Positions 1-7,868 of a DNA stretch of 39,004 nt are shown here, one piece after another; position 1 is the first letter of the stretch, and every line of letters starts with the position of its first letter. The position numbers and the translations under genes are program-made. A model generated the notes under the pieces. It had not been told where the DNA came from. It searched no databases and saw nothing but the letters and a program-made list of their open reading frames with translations. Source of the DNA: Streptoalloteichus tenebrarius (lineage in GTDB: Bacteria; Actinomycetota; Actinomycetes; Mycobacteriales; Pseudonocardiaceae). The stretch lies in NCBI RefSeq assembly GCF_024171885.1, contig NZ_JAMTCP010000033.1, positions 1 through 39,004 on the forward strand. Direction: 5' to 3'.

Positions 1-180
1 GACCCGCAGTCGCGCCGCAACCTGTGGGACGTGCTGCGGGTGATCCAGCAGCGCGGCAAGACGATCGTGTACACGACCCACTACCTGGACGAGGCTGAGA
101 TCCTCTGCGACCGGGTCGCGATCATGGACCACGGCCGGGTCCTGGCGATGGACACACCCGCCACACTCGTGCGGGAAGGC
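1..180 (+). pseudogene. ABC transporter ATP-binding protein, 3' fragment without its normal end
   Basis: The first 60 codons read as the end of an ABC-2/drug-exporter type ATPase. After the D-loop region comes the H-loop stretch TIVYTTHYLDEAE with the switch histidine, then CDRVAIMDHGRVLAMDTPATLV. The gene starts before the window. No stop follows: the frame runs through the ftsY terminator hairpin at 189-227 and antisense to ftsY up to 1881, becoming Arg/Gly-rich and unlike any ABC protein. Members of this family normally have roughly 60-90 further residues of a distinct C-terminal domain, and these are missing. I therefore read it as truncated by a rearrangement at about 180. A genuine short protein ending just past the hairpin by frameshift is the alternative. 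Confidence 0.6.
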
Positions 181-188
181 CGGAGAAG

Positions 189-227
189 CCGGAGGCGCCG
201 GAGGGGATGCCCCTCCGGCGCCTCCGG
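189..227. terminator. Strong hairpin terminator downstream of ftsY
   Basis: A perfect 18-bp inverted repeat (189-206 with 210-227, left arm CCGGAGGCGCCGGAGGGG) with a 3-nt loop starts about 30 bp beyond the ftsY stop. It has no T tract, as is common in GC-rich actinobacteria. It could terminate from either side, but it lies inside the open frame of the ABC fragment. Confidence 0.8.
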
Positions 228-233
228 GAACCC

Positions 234-265
234 ACGTCAGGAGAGCGAACCGACGTCAGGAGAGC
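234..265. repeat. 13-bp direct repeat spanning the ftsY stop codon
   Basis: ACGTCAGGAGAGC occurs at 234-246 and again at 253-265. The second copy contains the ftsY stop (256-258) and its last codons. The first lies between the stop and the terminator. This looks like a small duplication of the gene end. Confidence 0.7.
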
Positions 266-1743
266 AGGGCGTCCACGAAGGCGGCCGGCTCGAACGGGGC
301 CAGGTCGTCCGGCCCCTCGCCCAGCCCGACCAGCTTCACCGGCACGCCCAGCTCGCGCTGGACCTGGAAGACGATGCCGCCCTTGGCGGTGCCGTCCAGC
401 TTGGTCAGCACGATGCCGGTGACGTCGACGACGTCGGAGAACACCCTGGCCTGGGTCAGGCCGTTCTGGCCGGTCGTGGCGTCGAGCACGAGCAGCACCT
501 CGTCCACCTCGGCCTGCTTCTCGACCACGCGCTTGACCTTGCCCAGCTCGTCCATCAGGCCGGTCTTGGTGTGCAGGCGGCCGGCCGTGTCGACCAGCAC
601 CGCGTCGACGTGGGTCTGCACGCCGCGCTTGACCGCGTCGAAGGCCACGGCGGCCGGGTCGGCCCCCTCGTTGCCCCGCACGACCTCGGCGCCCACCCGC
701 TCGGCCCACGTGGCGAGCTGGTCGGCGGCGGCGGCCCTGAAGGTGTCGGCCGCGCCGAGCAGCACCTGCCGGCCGTCGGCGACCAGGACGCGGGCCAACT
801 TGCCGGTGGTCGTGGTCTTGCCGGTGCCGTTGACGCCGACGACCAGGACCACGGCGGGCTTGCCGTCGTGCGGCAGCGCGCGCACGGCGCGGTCCATCTC
901 CGGGTGCAGGGCGTTGACCAGCACGTCCCGCAGCGCCTGGCGCGCCTGGCCGGGGGTGCGCACGCCGCGCGCGGCGATCTCGGTGCGCAGCGCCTCGGTG
1001 ATCTCCATCGTGGTGGCCGCGCCCAGGTCGGCCATGAGCAGGGTGTCCTCGATCTCGGTCCAGGAGTCCTCGTCGAGGTCGCCGGCGCCGAGCAGGCCGA
1101 GCAGGCCCTGGCCGAGGGCTCCCCGGGACCGGGAGAGCCGGCCGCGCAGCCGCTCCAGCCGGCCGGCGGTGGGCTCGATCTCCTCGACGACCCCGCCGGC
1201 CTCGGGCGCTGGGGCCTCGGGGACCGGCTCGACCTCGATCTCGACCGCCGGGGCCGGTTCGGCCGGCGCCTCGACGGGCTCCTCGACCCGGGTCTCCTCG
1301 ACGGGCGGCGCCGGGGGCGCCTCGGCCGGGGCCTCCTTCACCGTCGGGGGCAGGGCCTCCGTGCGGGGGGCCGGCACCTCCTCCACGGTCGGCTCGGTGG
1401 TCGGCGCGCCGCCCTCGGGCAGGGTCACGTCGACGATGCCGCGCCGGGGGGTGTCCCTCGGGACGGCGGCGTCGTCGCCGACCCCTGGCTGGCCGTCCAC
1501 CTCGGTGCGGTCCTCGACCGGGTGGGGGGGCGTGCCCGGGGGCGCGGCCGTGGCGGTCGGGCCGCCCGGCGACAGGCTGATCCCGCCGCCGGCGCGGTAG
1601 CCACCCCCCCTGGGGGCGGCGGGGCGTTGCTGGGCGGTCAGCCTGATGCGCCGGCGGCGGGCGAGCACCACGCCGGTCACGAGCGCGACCAACAGCACCG
1701 CGGCGACGACCGCGCCGATCCAGATCAGCGTCGAAGTGGACAC
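256..1743 (-). CDS. ftsY: Signal recognition particle receptor FtsY
   Basis: SRP receptor GTPase, about 495 residues, which docks ribosome-nascent chain-SRP complexes at the membrane. An N-terminal hydrophobic segment (about residues 4-27, LIWIGAVVAAVLLVALVTGV) followed by an Arg cluster is the actinobacterial transmembrane anchor. A long acidic Pro/Glu-rich linker (about 75-190) follows, then the NG domain. Visible motifs are the P-loop GVNGTGKT (about 303-310), DTFRAAAADQL, DTAGR (about 385-389), TKLDG (about 447-451) and the closing GLGEGPDDLAPF. I chose the GTG at 1743 because GAGGA lies 7 nt upstream and the membrane segment follows directly. An in-frame ATG at 1797 would only add a hydrophilic tail. 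In relatives ftsY directly follows smc; here about 6.4 kb of other DNA separates them. Confidence 0.97.
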   Translation of the reverse strand: MSTSTLIWIGAVVAAVLLVALVTGVVLARRRRIRLTAQQRPAAPRGGGYRAGGGISLSPGGPTATAAPPGTPPHPVEDRTEVDGQPGVGDDAAVPRDTPRRGIVDVTLPEGGAPTTEPTVEEVPAPRTEALPPTVKEAPAEAPPAPPVEETRVEEPVEAPAEPAPAVEIEVEPVPEAPAPEAGGVVEEIEPTAGRLERLRGRLSRSRGALGQGLLGLLGAGDLDEDSWTEIEDTLLMADLGAATTMEITEALRTEIAARGVRTPGQARQALRDVLVNALHPEMDRAVRALPHDGKPAVVLVVGVNGTGKTTTTGKLARVLVADGRQVLLGAADTFRAAAADQLATWAERVGAEVVRGNEGADPAAVAFDAVKRGVQTHVDAVLVDTAGRLHTKTGLMDELGKVKRVVEKQAEVDEVLLVLDATTGQNGLTQARVFSDVVDVTGIVLTKLDGTAKGGIVFQVQRELGVPVKLVGLGEGPDDLAPFEPAAFVDALLS

Positions 1744-1810
1744 ACCGCCATCCTCGCATCCGTCCGGCCCCTCCGAGCGCACCCCGGCGCGGCCCACGCT
1801 GTGTCAGATT

Positions 1811-1845
1811 GTGACTACTTCTGCCAACATTCAGGTAGTTATTCA
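1811..1845. promoter_or_regulatory. AT-rich dyad upstream of anmK, possible operator
   Basis: The ftsY-anmK divergent gap holds an unusually AT-rich stretch with a perfect inverted repeat ACTAC-N16-GTAGT (1814-1839), inside a looser dyad of GTGAxTA half-sites (1811-1821 and 1835-1845). This suggests a repressor site controlling anmK or ftsY. The regulator is not identifiable. Promoter hexamers (TTGCCA at 1855) are weak. Confidence 0.35.
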
Positions 1846-1892
1846 CGAAGCGTCTTGCCACCACGACATCCTGTGCCGTAGACCACACCCCT

Positions 1893-3080
1893 GTGTCCCG
1901 GTGTCGCGTGCTCGGCCTGCTGTCCGGTACGTCGGTCGACGCGATCGACGTCGCGGCGGCCGAGTTCCACCTGGTCGGGGACGTCCTCGACCTGACGCCG
2001 CTGGGCGCGCTCACCGTCCCGCACCCCGGGGGGCTGCGGGAGGAGGTCCTCGCCGCGCTGCCGCCCGGCCCCTGCTCGGCGCGTCGGCTGTGCGAGCTGG
2101 ACACGCGGTTGGGGCTGGCCTTCGCCGAGGCGGCGGCGCGCGGCCTCGCCGAGTTGGCCGACGGCCGGGCCGACCTGGTGGCCTCGTTGGGCCAGACCGT
2201 CTACCACTGGGTGGAGGACGGACGGTGCCTGGGCACGCTCCAGCTCGGTCAGGCCGCGTGGATCGCCGAGGCGACCGGGCTGCCCGTCGTCGCGGACCTG
2301 CGGGCCCGCGACGTCGCCGCCGGCGGGCAGGGCGCGCCGCTCGTCGCCCTGCTCGACGACCTGTGGCTGCGGGACCACGCCCCCGCCGTGGCGGTGAACC
2401 TCGGCGGCATCGCCAACATCACCGTCGTCCGTCCGGAGGAGGAGACCCTCGCCTACGACACGGGGCCGGCCAACGCGTTGTTGGACGCGGCGTGCCGATG
2501 GTTGTCGGGCGGCTCGGCCACCCGGGACACCGACGGCGTCATGGCCGCCGCGGGCAGCGTCCGCGCCGACCTTCTCGACCGGCTCCTCGCCGACCCCTAC
2601 TACGCCCTGCCGCCGCCCAAGTCGACGGGCAAGGAGCGTTTCCACCTCGACCACGTGCACGCCGCGCTGGCGGGCCTGCCCCCGGTGCGGGACGTCGACC
2701 TGCTGGCCACGCTCACGGAGCTGACCGCGGTGACCGTCGCCGACGCCTGCCACCGGCACGGCGCGCGGCTCGTCGTCGCCTCCGGCGGAGGAGTGCGCAA
2801 CCCCGTCCTGCTCCGCGCGTTGCGGCGTCGGCTCGCCGGCGTCGACCTGCGGGTGAGCGACGCGCTGGGGCTGCCGGCCGACGCCAAGGAGGCCTACCTC
2901 GCGGCCATGCTCGGCTTCCTGACCTGGCACGGGCTTCCCGGGAACCTGCCGTCGGCCACCGGAGCCGACGGCCCCAGGGTGCTCGGCTCGATCACCCCCG
3001 GTCGGCGGACCCCGCGTCAGCCCTCCCCGGCCACCCACGCCCCCAGGAGGCTGCGCCTCACACCCCCGACCGGCCGCTGA
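1893..3080 (+). CDS. anmK: Anhydro-N-acetylmuramic acid kinase
   Basis: AnmK opens the 1,6-anhydro ring of anhydro-MurNAc and phosphorylates it to MurNAc-6-phosphate in cell-wall recycling. The 395-residue length is near the family norm (about 370-390). Motifs seen: SGTSVDAID (residues 11-19), the phosphate-binding start with catalytic Asp; VAVNLGGIANITVV; DTGPANALLD; the family signature PPKSTGKERF; the ATP-site stretch VVASGGGVRNP; and a C-terminal ADAKEAYLAAMLGFL helix. The tail after about residue 365 is Pro/Arg-rich and poorly conserved. It starts at a GTG. The sodium symporter follows 12 bp later, so the two are probably one transcript. Confidence 0.93.
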   Translation: MSRCRVLGLLSGTSVDAIDVAAAEFHLVGDVLDLTPLGALTVPHPGGLREEVLAALPPGPCSARRLCELDTRLGLAFAEAAARGLAELADGRADLVASLGQTVYHWVEDGRCLGTLQLGQAAWIAEATGLPVVADLRARDVAAGGQGAPLVALLDDLWLRDHAPAVAVNLGGIANITVVRPEEETLAYDTGPANALLDAACRWLSGGSATRDTDGVMAAAGSVRADLLDRLLADPYYALPPPKSTGKERFHLDHVHAALAGLPPVRDVDLLATLTELTAVTVADACHRHGARLVVASGGGVRNPVLLRALRRRLAGVDLRVSDALGLPADAKEAYLAAMLGFLTWHGLPGNLPSATGADGPRVLGSITPGRRTPRQPSPATHAPRRLRLTPPTGR

Positions 3081-3092
3081 GCAGGAGGAACC

Positions 3093-4607
3093 GTGCACAC
3101 GCTCGACCTGGTGGTGATCGTCGTCTACCTGCTGGCGGCCCCTGTCCTCGGCATCGTCCTCGGCGGGCGGCAGAAGTCCGCCGCCGACTTCTTCGTCAGC
3201 GACCGCAACCTGTCGTGGTGGGTGGTGTGCTTCGCGATCGTCGCCACGGAGACCAGCACGCTGACGGTGATCAGCATCCCCGCCACGGCCTACCTCGGCT
3301 CGTTCACGTTCCTCGCGCTGGCCGTGGGCTACGTGGTGGGCCGGATCGTCGTGTCGCTGGTGCTGCTGCCCCGGTACTTCGCGGGCGAGCTGGTGACCGC
3401 CTACGCCTTCCTCGGCAAACGGTTCGGTCCGGTCCTCCAGGGCACGGCGTCCGCGACCTTCCTGGTGACCCGGCTGCTCGCCGACGGCGTCCGCCTGTTC
3501 GCCACGGCGATCCCGATCAAGGTGATGCTGTCGGCCTACGACGTGCGCGTGGAGTACTGGCACATCGTGCTGGTGATCAGCGTCGTCACGATCGTCTACA
3601 CGTACCTGGGAGGGACGCGGGCGGTGATCTGGGTCGACGCGGTCCAGATGCTGCTCTACGTGGGCGGCGCGCTGGTCGCGGTCGCGGTGCTGGCCGGCCG
3701 GCTGCCCGACGGGTGGTTCGGCCACGCGCTGGAGGCGGGCAAGTTCCAGCTCGTCGACACCACCAACCCGCTGACCAACGAGTACTCGCTGATTATCGCG
3801 GTCCTTGGCGGCGCTTTCCTGTCCATGGCCTCGCACGGCGCCGACCAGCTCATCGTGCAGCGGCTGCTGGCCTGCCGGAGCCTGCGGGACGGCCAGCGCG
3901 CGCTGGTCACCAGCGGCGTGGTGGTGTTCCTCCAGTTCGCGCTGTTCCTGCTGATCGGGACCATGCTCTGGTCGTTCTACCGGGGGGCGGCGCCGGCGTC
4001 GCTGGGCCTGGCCAAGCCGGACGAGCTGTTCCCGACCTTCATCATCCACGAGCTGCCGCAGGGGGTGTCCGGCCTGCTGATCGCCGGCATCCTGGCCGCG
4101 GCGATGACGTCGTCGCTGAACTCGCTGGCGACCTCGACGGTCACCGACATCTACCTGAAGTTCAGTCGACGCCGGCTCAGCGACGCGGCGGTGCTGCGCC
4201 AGGCCAAGGTGTGGACGCTGATCTGGGGCGTGGTCCTGTTCGGCTTCGCGTCGATGTTCACCAACTACAACGACCCGGTGGTGAAGCTCGGGCTGAGCGT
4301 CACCGGCTACACCTACGGCGCGCTGCTCGGCGCGTTCCTGCTGGGCCTGCTCGTGCGGCGGGCCACGCAGCTCGACGCCGTCGTCGCGTTCGTGGTCACC
4401 GTCGCCGCGATGGCGGTGGTGATCCTCGTGCCCCGGTTCCCCGCGCCGGGCGGCGCGAGCGTCCCGTTGGCGTTCCCGTGGTACACCCCGCTGGGTGTGG
4501 CGGTGACGCTGCTGGTGGGTGGGCTGCTCGCCGCCCGGCACCGGGGCGCGCCGCGCGCGCCCGAGGCGGCGGTCGCGGCGTCCGCCACCCGCTCCGAACA
4601 CCCGTGA
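3093..4607 (+). CDS. Sodium:solute symporter (SSS family)
   Basis: A 504-residue polytopic membrane protein of the SSF/SSS family, which couples Na+ entry to uptake of sugars, sialic acids, amino acids or organic acids. About 13 hydrophobic segments are visible. Family features include KSAADFFVSDRNLSWW near residues 28-43, a TETSTLTVISIPATAY stretch typical of the first broken helix, and FLSMASHGADQLIVQRLLACR around 245-265. GTG start with GGAGG 4-5 nt upstream, 12 bp after anmK. Substrate cannot be read from sequence. Linkage to anmK suggests a muropeptide sugar such as anhydro-MurNAc or a related amino sugar, which is inference. Confidence 0.9.
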   Translation: MHTLDLVVIVVYLLAAPVLGIVLGGRQKSAADFFVSDRNLSWWVVCFAIVATETSTLTVISIPATAYLGSFTFLALAVGYVVGRIVVSLVLLPRYFAGELVTAYAFLGKRFGPVLQGTASATFLVTRLLADGVRLFATAIPIKVMLSAYDVRVEYWHIVLVISVVTIVYTYLGGTRAVIWVDAVQMLLYVGGALVAVAVLAGRLPDGWFGHALEAGKFQLVDTTNPLTNEYSLIIAVLGGAFLSMASHGADQLIVQRLLACRSLRDGQRALVTSGVVVFLQFALFLLIGTMLWSFYRGAAPASLGLAKPDELFPTFIIHELPQGVSGLLIAGILAAAMTSSLNSLATSTVTDIYLKFSRRRLSDAAVLRQAKVWTLIWGVVLFGFASMFTNYNDPVVKLGLSVTGYTYGALLGAFLLGLLVRRATQLDAVVAFVVTVAAMAVVILVPRFPAPGGASVPLAFPWYTPLGVAVTLLVGGLLAARHRGAPRAPEAAVAASATRSEHP

Positions 4608-4702
4608 GTCGCTGGAATGGCGGTGGCGCGGCGGCCGTTGCACCGTGAACGACAGCGGCCGCCCCGGCTCGGGAAGGGCCGCCCGAGCGGGAGGAGGCCG
4701 CG

Positions 4703-5017
4703 GTGGACGTGGTGGTGACCGACGCTGCCGACCGGGCCCGGTTCGAGGCGCACGTCGACGGGCGGCTGGCCGGCTTCGCCCAGTACGTCCGGCTCGGCGA
4801 CAAGCTGCTGTTCACCCACGTCGAGGTGGGCGACGAGTTCGAGGGGGCCGGGGTGGCCAGCGCGATCACCCGGCACGCGTTGGACGCGGCCAGGGTGGCG
4901 GGGCGCGTGGTCCGGCCGCTGTGCCCGTTCGTCGCCGACTGGATCCGGCGGCATCCGGACTACCTGGACCTGGTCGACCCGGTCGACCACGACAAGGTGA
5001 CCCACCCCGCCCGTTGA
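4703..5017 (+). CDS. Small GNAT-fold N-acetyltransferase (YjdJ-like)
   Basis: 104 residues, matching the short one-domain GNAT subgroup (human GTLF3B / bacterial YjdJ type). It shows the expected order: a beta hairpin GRLAGFAQYVRLGDKLLFTHVEV, the acetyl-CoA pyrophosphate loop in GDEFEGAGVASAITRHALDAAR, and VVRPLCPFVADWIRRHPDYLDLV, which is highly typical of this subgroup. Biochemical substrate unknown. GTG start with GGGAGGAGG about 7 nt upstream. It lies 95 bp after the symporter, so co-transcription is possible. Confidence 0.88.
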   Translation: MDVVVTDAADRARFEAHVDGRLAGFAQYVRLGDKLLFTHVEVGDEFEGAGVASAITRHALDAARVAGRVVRPLCPFVADWIRRHPDYLDLVDPVDHDKVTHPAR

Positions 5018-5185
5018 GCGGCCCTTCTCCGAGCGGGGTCTGATCGGCCCTCGTCGCGGTCCTCGTCCCTGGTGGTCCCGGCCGGCGGGGGTCGGCTCGG
5101 CCGAGCCGTCCCTCGCCGGCCGGCTGCCGTACTCCTTCGTCCACCTCGCCGACCACCCGGCTCAGCGACACAGATCAGCGTCTTC

Positions 5186-5198
5186 TCACGCTGCGTGA
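5186..5198. promoter_or_regulatory. Candidate BldD box upstream of type VII secretion substrate operon
   Basis: TCACGCTGCGTGA is a 5-3-5 palindrome and agrees at every defined position with the BldD consensus TNACNCWGNGTNA known from Streptomyces and relatives. It lies 110 bp before the GTG of the EspC-like gene, in a 290-bp gap with no other gene. BldD is a c-di-GMP-responsive developmental repressor. Whether it acts here is inferred. Confidence 0.5.
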
Positions 5199-5308
5199 CA
5201 GGTGTGAGGGCCGTAATCCCCATTTCGGACGAACCAGAGGGAACCAGAACCCACCTCCCTCCGTCGGACCCCGCGGCACATCAAGGACCCGTCAAGACGG
5301 AGGTCGGC

Positions 5309-5659
5309 GTGGCAGAGCAATTCAGGGTCGTCCCCGACGAGCTACGTGGTTATTCGGAGCTGCTGAAGCGGAACGCCGAGCACTTCCTCGCCATCCGCGA
5401 CTACGGCGAGCAGAAGGGCGGCGACACCAGCGGGTTCACCGGGGTGCTCTCGCTGCTCCAGCCGGCCGTGACCGGCGTGGCCGAGCTGTTCGGCAGGACG
5501 CTGGAGTTCGCCAACGAGCGGCTGACCAAGGTCGCGGTCTCGCTGGAGGGCGCCGCCGGCGGCTACGAGCGCGCCGACCGGTCCGGCCAGGAGCGCGCCG
5601 ACCAGATCCACACGCTGCTGGAGAGCACCCGAGCCATTCCTGGGGGGAACGGCCGATGA
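5309..5659 (+). CDS. EspC-like type VII secretion target (WXG100-superfamily small protein)
   Basis: 116 residues, alpha-helical, no signal peptide. The N-terminus EQFRVVPDELRGYSELLKRN resembles the ESX-1 secretion-associated EspC/DUF2580 family. These are secreted helical-hairpin proteins that often pair with a larger partner. The C-terminal half (LTKVAVSLEGAAGGYERADRSGQERA) is the usual second helix. I chose the GTG at 5309 because ACGGAGG lies 6-7 nt upstream and the family N-terminus begins there; the upstream frame is low-complexity. Its stop overlaps the start of the next gene (ATGA), so the two are translationally coupled. Confidence 0.75.
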   Translation: MAEQFRVVPDELRGYSELLKRNAEHFLAIRDYGEQKGGDTSGFTGVLSLLQPAVTGVAELFGRTLEFANERLTKVAVSLEGAAGGYERADRSGQERADQIHTLLESTRAIPGGNGR

Positions 5660-6618
5660 CCCCCTACGCCGACGTCGAGGACCCGCGCGCCGCGCTGAAG
5701 GAGCCGGAGGCCAGGGACCGCCCTGGCAACCAGAGCTCGGAGGAGCTGATCAAGGCCGCCGGGTGGCGGCTGCGCAGCGTCAACTGGGTCTACGAGAAGA
5801 TCGCCGGAGAGGACCTGATCGAGACGCTGATCAAACCACTGGTCGGCGACTTCGAGAAGATCGACAAGAACGCCGCCGCGTGGGACAACGTCGCCGCGTC
5901 CCTGGACTCGGTGCGCCACAACCTCAACGAGGGCCTCAAGCAGCTCGACCCGCACTGGGAGGGCGAGGCCGCCCAGTCGTTCGAGCGGCACATCCAGGTG
6001 CTGTGGACGGTCGCCATCGAGGCCGACTCGCAGCTCGCCAGGATCATCGGCAACAAGTTCCAGTCCGTGGCCAACACCTGCCGGCTGGCGGTCAAGGGCG
6101 CGTTGATGCTGCTGGACAAGCTCATCGACATCCTGATCAAGGCCGCGATCAAGGCGTGCATCCCCGGCCCCGGCTGGGCCTCGGCGGTGACGTTGGTCTA
6201 CGACGCGATCAACATCGTCGACGACATCCGGAAGTTGATCAACAGTATCCAGATGCTCATCGAGGGCGTGCAGACCATGATCCAGGGCGTCAAGGAGATG
6301 GGCACCGCCCTGATGAAGCTCAAGGACGTCCGGGACCTCAACGACGCCGCCGACGTGCTCGACGACTACCAGGACGGCCAGCAGACCTACCAGGACGGCG
6401 CGAAGGCGGCCAAGTCCGGCGCCTTCGGCGCGGTCAGGGCGGGCTTCAAGCTGAACAAGCACGTGAAGGGCGCCAGGGACAGCTACAACCAGATGCAGAC
6501 CTCGTTCGGCAACACGGCCGGCGCGGGCGCCGGTGGGGCCGGCGGCGCGGGGGCGGGGGCCGGGGCCGCTGGTGGCGGGGGCGCCGGCGGTGGCGGTGGC
6601 GACGGCGGCGGACACTGA
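5656..6618 (+). CDS. Large WXG100-like protein with glycine-rich tail, putative type VII secretion substrate
   Basis: 320 residues. The central part (about 70-115) has a WXG100-like helical pair, AAWDNVAASLDSVRHNLNEG then LDPHWEGEAAQSFERHIQVL, with W-E-G in the turn. A long amphipathic/hydrophobic helical region follows (about 135-220, LMLLDKLIDILIKAAIKACI), and the protein ends in a 35-residue Gly/Ala tail. No nuclease, NAD-cleaving or other toxin domain is recognisable, so it resembles a secreted scaffold or pore-like partner more than a polymorphic toxin. ATGA overlap with the EspC-like gene upstream makes them a likely co-secreted pair. No ESX core genes (eccB-eccE, mycP) are in the window. 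Confidence 0.7.
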   Translation: MTPYADVEDPRAALKEPEARDRPGNQSSEELIKAAGWRLRSVNWVYEKIAGEDLIETLIKPLVGDFEKIDKNAAAWDNVAASLDSVRHNLNEGLKQLDPHWEGEAAQSFERHIQVLWTVAIEADSQLARIIGNKFQSVANTCRLAVKGALMLLDKLIDILIKAAIKACIPGPGWASAVTLVYDAINIVDDIRKLINSIQMLIEGVQTMIQGVKEMGTALMKLKDVRDLNDAADVLDDYQDGQQTYQDGAKAAKSGAFGAVRAGFKLNKHVKGARDSYNQMQTSFGNTAGAGAGGAGGAGAGAGAAGGGGAGGGGGDGGGH

Positions 6619-6644
6619 CCGGACACTGACGAGGAGCGAACGAC

Positions 6645-7085
6645 GTGACCAACCCGCTTGACGACCCCCGGTTCCAGGAGCTCCAGGCCGAGCTGGACCG
6701 CAGGATGGCCGACCTCGACCAGATGGCGAAGGAGATGATGGAGCGCCCCCGGCCGTCGGCCGAGGTGACGGCCGAGGACATCGCCGAGATGGAGCGCTTC
6801 GCGCGCGGCGACAAGGCCCCGAAGGAGCTGCGCGAGCTCCAGCGGCTCGTCGACGAGGGCGAGCTGTCCTGGCAGGACATCGCCGAGGGCCGGGGATGGG
6901 ACGACGAGCGCGTGCGGAACGCGCTGTCGGCGGGGCTGCCCGACCTCCAGCGGGCCTACGCCCAGCTCCAGGAGGGCGCCGACCTCGACGAGGTGATCGC
7001 CTCGGGCCAGCCCCGGCCGGCGACGGGCGGCGGGGGCGACGACGATGACGACGGCGACTCCTTCATGATCTCCAGCCGCTGGTGA
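6645..7085 (+). CDS. Small acidic helical protein, unknown, third gene of the secretion-substrate operon
   Basis: 146 residues, strongly acidic, predicted mostly helical with no membrane segment or signal peptide. The first 60 residues have coiled-coil character (FQELQAELDRRMADLDQMAK). The middle, LRELQRLVDEGELSWQDIAEG, resembles short conserved segments of actinobacterial hypothetical proteins downstream of WXG100 genes. A Gly/Asp-rich tail precedes a C-terminal ISSRW. GTG start with GAGGAG upstream, 26 bp after the WXG100-like gene. Position suggests a cytosolic chaperone or cargo protein for that pair, but nothing in the sequence proves it. Confidence 0.7.
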   Translation: MTNPLDDPRFQELQAELDRRMADLDQMAKEMMERPRPSAEVTAEDIAEMERFARGDKAPKELRELQRLVDEGELSWQDIAEGRGWDDERVRNALSAGLPDLQRAYAQLQEGADLDEVIASGQPRPATGGGGDDDDDGDSFMISSRW

Positions 7086-7160
7086 CGTCGGCCGGGCGCC
7101 CGGTCGCGCCCCGCCGCGCGGGTCCTCTCCCGAGTCGCCTCCTGGCAGGCCACCGCGCCT

Positions 7161-7222
7161 GACCCGTGTCCGTGGCTTCTCGTCGGCTCCAGGGCTTCTC
7201 ACCGGAGCCACGGACACGGGTC
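7161..7222. terminator. Long perfect inverted repeat, possible terminator
   Basis: GACCCGTGTCCGTGGCT (7161-7177) is perfectly complementary to 7206-7222 across a 28-nt loop, about 75 bp after the operon's last stop. An alternative inner pairing GGCTCC/GGAGCC (7185-7190/7204-7209) exists. The right arm runs into the first unit of the 22-bp tandem array. Confidence 0.55.
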
Positions 7223-7437
7223 GGCTGGCGTCCGGCACCGGGTCGGCTCGCGTCTGGCGAAGGGTCGGCTGGCGTCCGGCACGGGGTCGGCTCGCGTCCG
7301 GTGCTGTGTCGACTGATGTCCGGCACCGGGTCGACTCGCATCTAGTGCTGGGTCAAACTCGCTTCTGGTGCTGGTCAACTCGCTTCTGGCGCCAGGTCGC
7401 CCGGCGTCCGGCACGGGGTCGGCTCGCGTCCGGTGCT
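7218..7437. repeat. Tandem array of about ten 22-bp units
   Basis: Units start at 7218, 7240, 7262, 7284, 7306, 7328, 7350, 7373, 7395 and 7416. Each begins GGGTCGGCTCGCGTCC (or a close variant) and ends GGCACC or GGTGCT. Most are exactly 22 bp, with one of 23 and one of 21, and further degraded copies run to about 7530. The unit is not a multiple of three, which argues against coding. Not CRISPR: no spacers. Confidence 0.85.
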
Positions 7438-7868
7438 GTCGGTGGCGGCCGGCGCTGGGTCGGGTGGCGGCCAGGTCGGGTGCTGGCTGGCGTCGGCTGG
7501 GTCCGGTGGCGTCTGGTGAAGGGTCGGGCGTGGCCGCCTCCGGTGCTGGACGGTTTTGTGCCCACGCACCGGATCAGGTGCCCGGTGGCGGGTCGGCGCT
7601 GAAGCACGGTCACCCGGCTGACGGAATTCCTCGGCTGCCCCGCTCCCGACCGCCGGGTTCTGTCAGACCCGTGTGGGATGTTCCGGAGTGGGGGGTTGCC
7701 CCCCTAGGAAACCCTGGTGATGACACAGGAAATACGCGGTCCCCTGGGGGACGGTGGGGGACTTCGTCCACTGTGGACTTGTCAGGGTGGGCACGGGGTG
7801 AGGGCGGTGGGGACGCGTCGGATGGCGTGCCCCCACCGCCTTTCCGTGTGCCGTGGCCCATCGGAGGA
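7438..7868. other. Gene-free stretch with degraded repeats and a palindrome
   Basis: After the array, degenerate repeat copies fade out by about 7530. I see no convincing coding sequence. A near-palindrome GTCCACTGTGGAC lies at 7766-7778 and a C/G-rich hairpin (GGGGGG...CCCCCC) near 7690-7708. Confidence 0.5.

Noticed and set aside
1646-4648. Long plus- and minus-strand frames (about 1000 and 930 codons) over anmK and the symporter
   Set aside because: Both are Arg/Gly/Pro- or His/Gln-rich shadows of two well-recognised genes in another frame.
5656-6618. The large WXG100-like protein as a polymorphic toxin
   Set aside because: The C-terminus is a plain glycine-rich tail with no toxin fold, and the following gene is not a recognisable immunity protein.
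7218-7437. 22-bp tandem array considered as a CRISPR array
   Set aside because: Units are directly contiguous with no unique spacers, and no cas genes are present.
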